From Methanocorpusculum parvum (lineage in GTDB: Archaea; Halobacteriota; Methanomicrobia; Methanomicrobiales; Methanocorpusculaceae): DNA of 64,000 nt. The notes under the pieces were generated by a model that was given only the letters and a program-made list of their open reading frames with translations, searched no databases and was not told the origin of the DNA. The DNA lies in the NCBI GenBank assembly GCA_015063085.1, contig SUTD01000003.1, positions 32,001 to 96,000 of the forward strand, in the 5' to 3' direction. Shown here piece by piece: positions 44,733 through 53,196 of this stretch. Both the position numbers and the translations under genes were made by a program. Every line of letters starts with the position of its first letter. Position 1 is the first letter of the stretch.

Positions 44733-46502
44733 CTACTTTCCCCAGAAGGGTTGGGTTCTGCGGTGTAAAGCAACGTATTCTTCGAGCGCTTCAACCGTTC
44801 CCGCATTGAGGGATTTGAGCATCTCTGTCTCTAAAACTTTGACATGACGCTCCGGAACTGCGACGTATAATACGTCTCCAACGTCAATCTGGCGGCCGAT
44901 TGTAACTCCGTCGATAGAGACTGCAACTTCTGCACCCTCCTTTGCTTCAGAGACGTTTTCCTTGTTCAGCTTAATCTGCTTGACTTCGCCGACAATTTTT
45001 CCCTCGCGCGTCATAACATCAACTCTTGGACGAAGAGTTCCGCCGAGCACGCGCACACCGACAACTGCAGGTCCGCTCTGGCGGAAGACACAGTCCGGAA
45101 GGAGCGTGATTTTTGCCGGGAGGACAACAGTCTCGAAGCGTTTTGCCTCTTTAGCGCGCTCGAGTTCATCGCGCCACTCAATGTAGTCATCGATTAATTT
45201 GTAGATGACGCGGTCCGAGAAAATCTTGACATCGCTATCGCCGTCGTTTACCATTGCCTCTGCATCAGGAAGCATCGGGACGTTGAAGAGCAGAGCCGTC
45301 TTGTAGTTCTCCTCTTTCATGACGCCGATTTCAATTAAGTCACGGCGGGAGAGAGGGCCGACATCAGCCCGCATAATCGGGATGCCCTTCTCTTCGAGTT
45401 CTTTGGAGAGAGCTTCGAGTGCGCCGATGGTATCAGCACGAACAGAGATTCCCACCTCGGAGAATTTGACGTTAATCTCCTGCATCTCATCTTCAATCTT
45501 TGCAAGAACCTCGTCCTTGTTTCCGCGAATCACGCGGATTGGAGATCCGGCAACAACGCCTGCAAGGTTTGGTGCAGTAATCTTCACACCAGCGGCTGCG
45601 ACAACGGATTTTACTCTCTGGAACTTATCCTCGATTAAAATCTCCTTCATCGGTCTCGGCTGAAGCAGTGCTCTGACTTTTGTCGCCATCGCTCCGTCTG
45701 CGGTGGCTATACCAATCTCATCTCCGATGTTGATGATTCCGTCATAAAGAATGACGTCAAGAGTTGTTCCAAGACCTTTCTCTTCCTTGACCTCAAGAAC
45801 GGTTCCAACACCAGGACCTTCGACCGTTGTCTTGAGACCTTCGGTTAAGAATCTCTGGGCAAGACCAATCATGACCATTAAGAGATCTCCGATACCTTCT
45901 CCGGTCATGCTGCTGACCGGAACGATGACGAGGTTTCTCTGGAAATCGGAAACGCGGTCGAAACGCTCGGAGTTGAATCCCATCTCCGCAAGCTTTCCAA
46001 CCAGCTCGTAGACCTTGGTCTCGCAGTCCATCTGAACACGCTCGCTCTGGTTCTTGAAGGTCTTCATGAAGGATGCATTCGGTGTCTGACGCCATCCCGG
46101 AATTTTGTCGAGTTTGGTTGCAGCGATGACAAACGGAGTCTTGCAGTTTCTTAAGATCTGCAGTGCTTCGATTGTCTGCTGCTTGAATCCCTCGTTTACA
46201 TCAACGACGAGAATTGCAATATCAGCAAGTGCCCCTCCGCGTGCGCGAAGGGTTGTGAATGCATGGTGTCCCGGAGTGTCGATGAAAAGCAGTCCCGGCA
46301 CATTGGTTTTGATTTTGCCTAAGTCTCCGTTGAGTTTGACGATGGAGTCAAGCGGAATGAGCGTTGCTCCGATGTGCTGGGTAATAGCTCCCGCTTCACC
46401 TGCAGTTACTTTGGATCCGCGAATACGGTCAAGCAGTGAGGTCTTCCCGTGATCTACGTGACCTAAGACACATACAATCGGTGTTCGTAAATTTTCTGCC
46501 AT
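44733..46502 (-). CDS. infB: Translation initiation factor aIF5B (IF-2)
   Basis: This 589-residue GTPase promotes ribosomal subunit joining. G1 is GHVDHGKT (residues 14-21) and G3 is DTPGHHAF. The G4 position reads ATKLDKIPG, with Thr in place of the Asn of NKxD. Domains II-IV follow with normal length and spacing, so the N-terminal extension of eukaryotic eIF5B is absent. The start ATG is fixed by a short leader. It probably shares a transcript with rps6e. Confidence 0.94.
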   Translation of the reverse strand: MAENLRTPIVCVLGHVDHGKTSLLDRIRGSKVTAGEAGAITQHIGATLIPLDSIVKLNGDLGKIKTNVPGLLFIDTPGHHAFTTLRARGGALADIAILVVDVNEGFKQQTIEALQILRNCKTPFVIAATKLDKIPGWRQTPNASFMKTFKNQSERVQMDCETKVYELVGKLAEMGFNSERFDRVSDFQRNLVIVPVSSMTGEGIGDLLMVMIGLAQRFLTEGLKTTVEGPGVGTVLEVKEEKGLGTTLDVILYDGIINIGDEIGIATADGAMATKVRALLQPRPMKEILIEDKFQRVKSVVAAAGVKITAPNLAGVVAGSPIRVIRGNKDEVLAKIEDEMQEINVKFSEVGISVRADTIGALEALSKELEEKGIPIMRADVGPLSRRDLIEIGVMKEENYKTALLFNVPMLPDAEAMVNDGDSDVKIFSDRVIYKLIDDYIEWRDELERAKEAKRFETVVLPAKITLLPDCVFRQSGPAVVGVRVLGGTLRPRVDVMTREGKIVGEVKQIKLNKENVSEAKEGAEVAVSIDGVTIGRQIDVGDVLYVAVPERHVKVLETEMLKSLNAGTVEALEEYVALHRRTQPFWGK

Positions 46503-46668
46503 GAGTATAATCCCCCTCTTTCCGACAGGAAATCCTGCCGAAGATGAATACTGCGTATATATTGGAGATACTTGGTATTAAAGAGACTGGGGCAGAATAA
46601 GAGATATGTTAATATCTTAGTACGTCATATGTTATAGAGTATTTTGGCGACATGCCGAAATGTATCAT

Positions 46669-46741
46669 GCTAAGGTAGGGTAGCTGGACATCCTTTAAGA
46701 CTGTGGATCTTTAGACCCGGGTTCGACCCCCGGCCTTGGCC
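46669..46741 (+). tRNA. tRNA-His (GTG anticodon)
   Basis: The 7-bp acceptor stem GCTAAGG/CCTTGGC closes a 73-base cloverleaf. Anticodon loop CTGTGGA (46701-46707) gives GTG. The T-arm is CCGGG-TTCGACC-CCCGG. The discriminator is C (46741), as in tRNA-His. The base before position 1 is T, so the G-1 needed for histidylation is not encoded and must be added after transcription (Thg1 type). CCA is not encoded. Confidence 0.9.
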
Positions 46742-46800
46742 TTGTTTTTTCTGAATTTTTATCACAAACATCTTAACTCATGGTTCCCATATAATTCCTC

Positions 46801-47145
46801 ATGGGATTCTTTGATGATTTAAAAGCAACCGCAAAGTCCGAGATGGACGGCGTCAAAAAGAATGTAAAAGAGGCTCAGTTGAAATCCGAGTTGAATGATT
46901 TAAAGCGTGAGGAGACGGAAATCTACGCTGAAATCGGACGTCAGGCAGTATCTGAAGCAGGAGTGCAGAAGTTCGGCGATGCAGGAGCGAAACTTTTAGA
47001 GGTTCAGGAAAAGATTGCCGCAAAAGAGGCCGAAATCTCCGATGTCAAAGGACCGGAAGCTGAACTGGTCTGCCCGAGCTGTAAAACCCCGTACACGGAA
47101 GGAACAAAGTTCTGTTCAAACTGCGGAGCAAAGCTTGGAGAATAA
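46801..47145 (+). CDS. Coiled-coil protein with C-terminal zinc ribbon
   Basis: This 114-residue soluble protein is helical and charged from residue 3 to about 85 (LKREETEIYAEIGRQAVSEA). It ends in a zinc ribbon, CPSC-x11-CSNC (CPSCKTPYTEGTKFCSNCG). Such small proteins are widespread in bacteria and archaea with unknown function. A TATA-like sequence lies upstream and the start ATG is clear. Confidence 0.75.
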   Translation: MGFFDDLKATAKSEMDGVKKNVKEAQLKSELNDLKREETEIYAEIGRQAVSEAGVQKFGDAGAKLLEVQEKIAAKEAEISDVKGPEAELVCPSCKTPYTEGTKFCSNCGAKLGE

Positions 47146-47153
47146 CCTCTTTT

Positions 47154-47636
47154 TTAGAACCAGCGCATCATAACGACAGCATCTTCTCCGTCAGAGTAGT
47201 AGCCGCCAAACACAATTACATCCTCATAATCGAGACGCTCATAGAACCCATGGGCGCTTGTATTGCTTTTCCGAACCTCCAGACTGCAGGCACGGCATCC
47301 TTCGAGGAAGAAATCCCGCTCAACTCTGCGCAGCAGAAGACGGCCTATTCCAAAACCCCGCATCTCCGGTGTTACCGCAATATTACAGACATGCCCGTAT
47401 TTCTCCTCATCAGTCTCCTCAATCGCCCCTGCAGAAAAACCGACAATCCGCCCTTCGGCTTCTGCAACATAAAATGACGTCAGATACAGCGTCATCATCT
47501 CAATCATCGCCTTGTAATCCCAGGGATCATTAAAACAGAGAAGTTCAATCCGATAGATATCCGGAATATCCTCCAAGGTCGCCTTGCGGATTGTACATCC
47601 GGCACGAGTGCCGCCAACGCCACTTACAATTACCAT
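47154..47636 (-). CDS. rimI: Ribosomal-protein-alanine N-acetyltransferase RimI-like
   Basis: This 160-residue GNAT enzyme acetylates N-terminal residues of proteins; in archaea it is the general N-terminal acetyltransferase. The acetyl-CoA loop RGFGIGRLLL follows CNIAVTPEM, and EVRKSNTSAHGFYERLDYE is the typical C-terminal half. It is convergent with the zinc-ribbon gene and divergent from the DUF1015 gene; their starts are 40 bp apart, so their promoters overlap. Confidence 0.85.
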   Translation of the reverse strand: MVIVSGVGGTRAGCTIRKATLEDIPDIYRIELLCFNDPWDYKAMIEMMTLYLTSFYVAEAEGRIVGFSAGAIEETDEEKYGHVCNIAVTPEMRGFGIGRLLLRRVERDFFLEGCRACSLEVRKSNTSAHGFYERLDYEDVIVFGGYYSDGEDAVVMMRWF

Positions 47637-47676
47637 CTGCTATTTTACTATTGAACTCCAAACCAATATATCACAT

Positions 47677-48933
47677 ATGGTTACCATCTATCCATTCAAG
47701 GGACTTCACCCGTCAGACGAGGCATTCAAAACAGTACCGTCCGTACCGTACGATGTTATCGAGCGTGCTGAGGCAGCAGCAGAAATTGCGGAGAATCCAA
47801 ATACCCTTCTCCGCGTCATCAGAACTGATGCTGAACTCGCAGACACCGATCCGTATGACGATGCAATCTATGAGCGGGCAAAAGAGATGTTTGCCAAATT
47901 CAAGGCAGACGGACTGTTTGTCGAGGATGAAAAGGAGGCATACTACATTTACCGTATCACCTTAGGAAAAGAAACCTTCACCGGACTTGTCTCCTGCGTC
48001 TCTGTTGCAGAATACAAAGACGATACCATCAAAAAGCACGAACTTACCCGCTATGAAAAGGAAGAGGACAGAACCCGTCACATCGATGCAGTCTCTGCAC
48101 ACACCGGACAGGTCTTCCTGCTCTACAAAGACGAAAGCGAAGTTTTAGCAACACTCAAAGCACTGGCTGAAGCAAAACAGCCGATTGGAGAGTACACTTC
48201 CAAAGGAGGAAATCTCCACCAGCTCTACAGAATCGATGAGGAAGCAGATGTTGCAAAGATTACCGAAATGTTTTCTGCAATTCCAAACCTCTACATCGCA
48301 GACGGCCACCACCGCGCAAAGTCCTCTGCAAACGTCTACGACAGACGTCTTGCAGAAAACCGTCTTACCGCAGATGCAGAAAAGTTCATGAGTGTGTTAT
48401 TCGCTCATGACTCGGTTACCATTTACGGCTATCACCGCTTAATCCGCGACCTTGCAGGATTAAACGCCGACCAGTTCTTAGCCGACCTTGCACTCCGCTT
48501 CAACATCACCCAGATTAAGAAAGTCGATGTAAAGAAGAATGCAGTTCCGGCAATCGAGCAGGGAGACGACATGCATGTCATCCACCTCTACCTGGAGAGC
48601 AACTGGTATGAACTCACCCGCAAAGCAGACGAAAACGCAGATGCAATCGAGAGACTTGACGTCTCCGTTCTCCAGAATCTGGTCTTAGATGACATGCTGG
48701 CAATCTTCGACCCGAGAGGAGATCCGAGAATCTCTTTTGTCGGCGGAATTGTCCCGCTTGCAGATGTCATCAAAGATGTTGACAACGGAGAATTCGCTGC
48801 CGCATTTATCATGCAGCCGGTAACCGCACAGCAGGTCATCGATGTTGCAGATGCAGGCCTTATTATGCCGCCGAAATCAACCTGGTTCGAGCCGAAACTC
48901 CTCTCCGGAATGGTAATCCACGAGATACAGTAA
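47677..48933 (+). CDS. DUF1015-family protein
   Basis: This 418-residue soluble protein of the DUF1015 family has no assigned reaction. Signature segments are VPSVPYDVI near the N-terminus, HELTRYEKEEDRTRH in the middle, and ADGHHR (residues 208-213). The last looks like a catalytic or metal-binding site. The C-terminal PPKSTWFEPKLLSGMVI is also conserved. The family may relate to sugar or amino-acid kinases or to ParB-like CTPases/serine kinases, but nothing here proves it. It is followed by a hairpin terminator. Confidence 0.85.
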   Translation: MVTIYPFKGLHPSDEAFKTVPSVPYDVIERAEAAAEIAENPNTLLRVIRTDAELADTDPYDDAIYERAKEMFAKFKADGLFVEDEKEAYYIYRITLGKETFTGLVSCVSVAEYKDDTIKKHELTRYEKEEDRTRHIDAVSAHTGQVFLLYKDESEVLATLKALAEAKQPIGEYTSKGGNLHQLYRIDEEADVAKITEMFSAIPNLYIADGHHRAKSSANVYDRRLAENRLTADAEKFMSVLFAHDSVTIYGYHRLIRDLAGLNADQFLADLALRFNITQIKKVDVKKNAVPAIEQGDDMHVIHLYLESNWYELTRKADENADAIERLDVSVLQNLVLDDMLAIFDPRGDPRISFVGGIVPLADVIKDVDNGEFAAAFIMQPVTAQQVIDVADAGLIMPPKSTWFEPKLLSGMVIHEIQ

Positions 48934-48957
48934 ACCGGAAACCCCGGTTTCTTTTTT
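48932..48957 (+). terminator. Hairpin terminator after the DUF1015 gene
   Basis: AAACCGG-AAACC-CCGGTTT overlaps the stop codon and is followed by C and a seven-T run. This is typical of a strong terminator. Confidence 0.6.
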
Positions 48958-48968
48958 TCAAAAAAAAG

Positions 48969-49139
48969 TTATTCAGTGTTCTTGTCTTTGGAAAACAGCC
49001 CGACAACCGACAGCAGAATTCCAACAAAAGAACAGCCAAGTCCTAAGATTTCGAATAATCCTTCCCCGGAGATAGTTCCGACATAGGTCATATTGAATCC
49101 GAAAAGAATCAGAGCTATTCCAAACAGTATTTTCTTCAT
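48969..49139 (-). CDS. Small two-helix membrane protein (56 aa)
   Basis: This is a short gene of 56 residues, MKKILFGIALILFGFNMTYV to SKDKNTE. Two hydrophobic helices (about 3-20 and 30-48) flank a GTISGEG turn, and the tail is polar. ATG 49139 has AAGGAG 8 bases upstream, lying inside the last codons of the GNAT gene, so it is translated with it. I do not recognise a family. Confidence 0.6.
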   Translation of the reverse strand: MKKILFGIALILFGFNMTYVGTISGEGLFEILGLGCSFVGILLSVVGLFSKDKNTE

Positions 49140-49141
49140 AA

Positions 49142-49627
49142 TTATAACTCCTTGTAGAACGGGATAATATCTTCGAAGTGTCCGTCCTTCATGTAAAACC
49201 CGTCTGGAATCACCCCGAGCGGAGTGAATCCAAGTTTTTTGTAGAGATGAACTGCCCGCTCGTTGGTTTTTACAACCGCGTTGAACTGTAGGATTCTAAA
49301 TCCAAGCTCCTTTCCTGCATCAAGTGAATCGCAGACTAACTGCCTGCCAACCCCTTTCCCGCGTACGGCAGAGGAAACAGCATAACTTGCGTTTGCGATA
49401 TGCCCACAGCGTCCGACATTATTTGGGTGGAGAATATAGAGTCCGAGAATTTTTCCATCCTCTTCTGCAACAGCAGTTCTGCTCTGCATTCCGAAAAACT
49501 CAGCAGCAGACAGGCTGTCAAGCGGAATATCCTGCGGAAATGATGTTCCCTCGTTTACAATCTCATTCCAGATTGCCGTCATCGCCGGCAAATCTTCTGC
49601 CGTATAGGGACGAACAATGATACTCAT
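49142..49627 (-). CDS. GNAT-family acetyltransferase, phosphinothricin acetyltransferase-like
   Basis: This is a 161-residue GNAT enzyme. The opening MSIIVRPYTAEDLPAMTAIWNEIVNEGTSFPQD fits the phosphinothricin/methionine-sulfoximine acetyltransferase subgroup. The acetyl-CoA loop is VRGKGVGRQLV, followed by NAVVKTNERAVHLYKKLGF. Its natural substrate is unknown. I set ATG 49627 as start because the preceding 27 codons are not protein-like. The small membrane protein gene follows directly. Confidence 0.8.
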   Translation of the reverse strand: MSIIVRPYTAEDLPAMTAIWNEIVNEGTSFPQDIPLDSLSAAEFFGMQSRTAVAEEDGKILGLYILHPNNVGRCGHIANASYAVSSAVRGKGVGRQLVCDSLDAGKELGFRILQFNAVVKTNERAVHLYKKLGFTPLGVIPDGFYMKDGHFEDIIPFYKEL

Positions 49628-49682
49628 AGAATAATATAGGCAATTCCCAATATTTATTATCTGACAGTTACCATTTGTAGAT

Positions 49683-49844
49683 ATGGGGAATATCTGTCCG
49701 ATAACCAAAGAACGCTGTATGGGAAAAGCCTGTAAATTCTGGCGGGCTGACGCAAAATACGATAAAAAAGCAGATACTATCTACGAGCTCTCAACAGGCG
49801 AATGCTTAGTCATCCGCGTAGCGAACCATCTTCTTGCAAAATAA
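49683..49844 (+). CDS. Small cysteine-containing protein (53 aa)
   Basis: This short frame of 53 residues starts MGNICPITKERCMGKACKFW and ends IRVANHLLAK. Four cysteines (C5, C12, C17, C41) and many lysines suggest a small metal- or Fe-S-binding protein. It is divergent from the GNAT gene (ATG to ATG 55 bp) and convergent with the decarboxylase. I cannot assign a family; the sequence bias and Cys spacing make it more likely real than chance. Confidence 0.5.
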   Translation: MGNICPITKERCMGKACKFWRADAKYDKKADTIYELSTGECLVIRVANHLLAK

Positions 49845-49850
49845 AAGGGA

Positions 49851-51269
49851 TTATTCAATCCCGACAATAATTTCCCCTTCCGCGTTTACGCCGATTACTT
49901 TTTCTCCCGCTTCCCTTAATGCCTTAATGTAGGTGATAACCTCTTCTGTGATTCTCTCACCGGGACAGATGAACGGAATTCCCGGCGGATACGGGATGAT
50001 TGATGAAGCACAGATTCTGCCGGCTCCCTTTTCGAGAGGCACTCTTTCCTTCTTTGACGGAACTGCGCACAGCTCAAAGCGCGCTTCAAGAACTGCAGGC
50101 GGCGTCTGCTTCTTTCCTTCAACCTTTGGTCTGCATTCTGCAATCTCTTTGAGTGCTTCAAGCAGGCGCTCCATGTGCTCTTTGGTGTTGCCGATTCCCG
50201 TCATGCACATCAGAATGTTTCCGGTCGTCAGTTCCGCATAGATTCCCTTCTCCATTAAGAGATGCTCAAGCTCAGCGCCGGAAAGCCCGTAAGCGCTCAT
50301 GTCGAGGTTAATCTTTGTGAAATCAAGCTTCGAATCGCGGATGACTTCGAGGCCTTCAATCTTTTTTGCCTCTTCGTAGAAGTAGACAAGTGCATCATGC
50401 CAGGCGGAAAAGGCCTCCTCTTTGTGGTTTTTGATGATGTCTGCGTTGATGTCCAGAGAACCCATCAGAATATAGGACGGGCTTGTAGACTGAATCATCT
50501 GGAGTTTGTCCTCTAAAACATAGTAATCGAGAGTATCTGAATTGAAGGTGAGTGCCGCACTCTGGGTAAAGGAGGCAAGAGTTTTGTGAATCGAGTTGAC
50601 CGCAACATCTGCTCCCTGCTCTTCGGCAGACTTCGGCATGTCAGTAAATCCGCAGTCGCTGAAAAACTTCAGGTGAGCTCCGTGCGCCTGATCAACGATT
50701 AAGATTTTCCCTCTTGCATGCACAATCTCTGCAATCTTTTTGATGTCAGAACAGATTCCGTAGTAGTTTGGAGACGGCAGGATGACAGCAGATGCATCAG
50801 GATTCTCATCAAGACAGCGGGTGATTTCATCAGCCGTAATCTCTCCTGAGATTCCGTACTCCTCAATCATCTCCGGGTAGGCATAGACCGGCTGGATGTC
50901 TGCTAAGAGCAAAGCATTGTAGATTGCTTTGTGACTGTTTCTTGCCATAACAAGCTTTCCGCCCTTTGGAACGCTTGCCATAATTGCAGCGATTACACCG
51001 CCGGATGTTCCGTTTACAAGCATGTACGCCCGTTTTACTCCGTAGAGTTTCGCATACTCCTCCTGAGCGGCTTTTAAGATTCCCTCAGTCTGGAAAAGAT
51101 TGTCTGCACCGATAATTTCTGTGATGTCGCAGTCCATCATCTTGTCCAGAAACTCGGTATATCCGTATTTGCGGTAAATCGCCGAGCCTTTGTGTCCCGG
51201 CATGTGGAAAGAGACGGTCTTTTTGTCCGCATGGGATGTCAGGAAGTTGATAATCGGGCGTTTCGTCAT
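49851..51269 (-). CDS. Orn/Lys/Arg decarboxylase family protein (PLP fold type I)
   Basis: This 472-residue PLP enzyme decarboxylates a basic amino acid; lysine, ornithine and arginine are all possible. The catalytic lysine is K229 in NSIHKTL, and the cofactor Asp/His lie in IVDQAHGAH (191-199). It is the short form (about 470 residues, without the N-terminal wing domain of the long E. coli type), as in SpeA/Cad-type enzymes of Gram-positives and archaea. It may make polyamine precursors. The gene diverges from the Nif-like operon. Confidence 0.87.
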   Translation of the reverse strand: MTKRPIINFLTSHADKKTVSFHMPGHKGSAIYRKYGYTEFLDKMMDCDITEIIGADNLFQTEGILKAAQEEYAKLYGVKRAYMLVNGTSGGVIAAIMASVPKGGKLVMARNSHKAIYNALLLADIQPVYAYPEMIEEYGISGEITADEITRCLDENPDASAVILPSPNYYGICSDIKKIAEIVHARGKILIVDQAHGAHLKFFSDCGFTDMPKSAEEQGADVAVNSIHKTLASFTQSAALTFNSDTLDYYVLEDKLQMIQSTSPSYILMGSLDINADIIKNHKEEAFSAWHDALVYFYEEAKKIEGLEVIRDSKLDFTKINLDMSAYGLSGAELEHLLMEKGIYAELTTGNILMCMTGIGNTKEHMERLLEALKEIAECRPKVEGKKQTPPAVLEARFELCAVPSKKERVPLEKGAGRICASSIIPYPPGIPFICPGERITEEVITYIKALREAGEKVIGVNAEGEIIVGIE

Positions 51270-51365
51270 TAATTATGATTGGACCTCTCAGGGGATATAC
51301 TATTTGAACAGTCAAATCTGTCTTAACTCAATATTTATCCCATTTAAGGGACAACATATATTCAG

Positions 51366-52172
51366 ATGAGACAGATTGCTCTGTATGGTAAAGGCGGAAT
51401 CGGGAAGTCCACCACATCGGCAAATCTCTCGGCGGCATTTTCTGAGAAGAACTTAAGCGTCATGCAGATTGGATGCGACCCGAAGCATGACAGTACCAGA
51501 ATGCTCATGCATGGAAGATGGATTCCAACAGTCCTGGAGCAGATGTACGAGAAAAAGGACATCAAAGAAGAAGACATCATCTTCGAAGGGTTCGGCGGTG
51601 TACGCTGTGTTGAAGCAGGAGGGCCAGAACCTGGAATCGGCTGTGCGGGACGCGGAATTATCGCGACGTTTCAGCTTTTGGAAAAGATGAAGGCTCTTTT
51701 CGGAGATGTTGTTGTCTACGATGTCTTAGGGGATGTTGTCTGCGGAGGCTTTGCTCTTCCCATGCGCGACGGCTATGCAGAGGAGGTTTACCTGGTAACA
51801 TCCGGAGAGCTGATGAGTCTCTATGCCGCAAACAACATCAGCAAGGCTGTAGCCAGGCTTTCCGGCAGAAGCTCTGCGAAGTGCAAACTCGGCGGCGTCA
51901 TATGCAATGCGAAAAATATGGATAATGAATATGAACTCGTAAATGAGTTTGCAGAGAGAATCGGTTCGAAGCTGATTTGCTATATCCCGAGAAGCAAATC
52001 CGTGCAGGCGGCAGAGGTAAACCGCATGACAGTAATCGAACACGACCCGACATCCGAGCAGGCGGATGTGTATCGGAAGTGTGCGGATTCGATTCTCAAT
52101 AATACCGATTTCAGAATACCAACCCCATTAACCCTTGAAGAGCTGGAAGACCTTGCAAGAAAGTATCTCTGA
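51366..52172 (+). CDS. NifH-like nitrogenase-reductase family ATPase
   Basis: This 268-residue ATP-dependent electron donor is related to NifH, BchL and CfbC. Walker A is GKGGIGKST (residues 8-16), switch regions follow, and the two cluster cysteines C93 (GIGCAGRG) and C126 (VVCGGFA) should bind a [4Fe-4S] cluster between two subunits. It heads a three-gene operon with two NifD/K-like proteins. That partner set does not match NifDK or, as far as I recall, CfbD, so the final substrate is open. Start ATG follows an A+T-rich leader. Confidence 0.88.
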   Translation: MRQIALYGKGGIGKSTTSANLSAAFSEKNLSVMQIGCDPKHDSTRMLMHGRWIPTVLEQMYEKKDIKEEDIIFEGFGGVRCVEAGGPEPGIGCAGRGIIATFQLLEKMKALFGDVVVYDVLGDVVCGGFALPMRDGYAEEVYLVTSGELMSLYAANNISKAVARLSGRSSAKCKLGGVICNAKNMDNEYELVNEFAERIGSKLICYIPRSKSVQAAEVNRMTVIEHDPTSEQADVYRKCADSILNNTDFRIPTPLTLEELEDLARKYL

Positions 52173-53196
52173 AAAACGACTTGGCGGCTGCGCTCTCGGC
52201 GGTTCGCTTGCGGTTACCTCATTCATTCGTGACGGGATAACGATAATCCACTCACCTCAGGGCTGTGCCCATCAGATGTTTTCCGCATATCATGCAATGG
52301 CCGCAGACTCTGATACATTCAGTATTCCAAAGGTTATTGTCTCAAACATCACCAACCGCGAGGTAATCTTTGGAGGCGAAGAAGCACTTTTAGAAGCACT
52401 TGACCGTGCCGACGCAGAAAATCCTGCCCTTATCTCGGTTGTCACCTCCTGCGTTCCGGAAACTATCGGCGATGATGTGGAAGGAGTTTGTGCCTCACAC
52501 TCTGCTGCAGAGAGAATCGTCTACATTCCGGCATCAGGTTTTCTTGGCGGCTCGTCTCAGGACGGAGAAAATATTGCATTAATCCATCTCGCAAAGCTGG
52601 CAGAGCCGGCTGAGACGATTCCAAAAACCGCAGTAATTATCGGAGAGAAGAATCTGGAATCCGAGGTCGAGGAAAATTACGCAGAGGTATGCCGCCTGCT
52701 TGCCCGTCTTGGAATTACCGTTTCCCTTCGCTTCTGCAGAAACATTTCTGCCGCAGATATCAGAAAACTTGGAACTGCTGATTTCTTTATCATTCGCGAT
52801 GAGCGTGTGGAAGAGGCAGGACGCAGTATTGCCGAGCGTTTCAAAAGACCGTATGTTTCATCCTTCCCAAACGGACTTTCCGGCAGTATTCGCTTCCTTC
52901 GTGAGGCGGGTGTGTCCTGCGGAATGTCTGAGACGGAAATCATGGAGGCAGTATCAGCCGAGGAGGCATATCAGGAAGAGCAGCTTTCCATTTTCAGGGA
53001 GCTTTCCGGGATGAAGGTCTCTCTTGGTTTTGAGCCGTTTGCCGGATGTCATGCAGTTGCCCGCGAGGCAATGCAGAGGCTAAACATCTCTGAAGCAGCA
53101 GACGGAATGGAGATTAAACTGCCGTTCTATCTGCCTGTCGGTCTGTCAGGAGTTTTGAAGATGCTGTATCTTTGGCGGAGGGAAAAGAGAAGATGA
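52135..53196 (+). CDS. NifD-like nitrogenase component 1 family protein
   Basis: This protein has about 353 residues counted from TTG 52135; a TTG at 52153 is also possible. Both lie inside the NifH-like gene. Cysteines C19 (GGCALGG), C44 (PQGCAH) and C106 (TSCVPET) are in the positions of the P-cluster or Fe-S cluster ligands of nitrogenase-like proteins. At ~350 residues it is much shorter than NifD (~480). Its partner is the next gene, with ATGA overlap. It probably forms a heterodimer that receives electrons from the NifH-like protein to reduce an unknown substrate. Confidence 0.8.
   Translation: MKSWKTLQESISEKRLGGCALGGSLAVTSFIRDGITIIHSPQGCAHQMFSAYHAMAADSDTFSIPKVIVSNITNREVIFGGEEALLEALDRADAENPALISVVTSCVPETIGDDVEGVCASHSAAERIVYIPASGFLGGSSQDGENIALIHLAKLAEPAETIPKTAVIIGEKNLESEVEENYAEVCRLLARLGITVSLRFCRNISAADIRKLGTADFFIIRDERVEEAGRSIAERFKRPYVSSFPNGLSGSIRFLREAGVSCGMSETEIMEAVSAEEAYQEEQLSIFRELSGMKVSLGFEPFAGCHAVAREAMQRLNISEAADGMEIKLPFYLPVGLSGVLKMLYLWRREKRR

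Noticed and set aside
51366-53196. First two Nif-like genes as cfbC and cfbD of coenzyme F430 synthesis
   Set aside because: The NifH-like gene would fit, but the next protein lacks the GPPGC-type start I recall for CfbD and it has a second component-1 partner. The call is left open.
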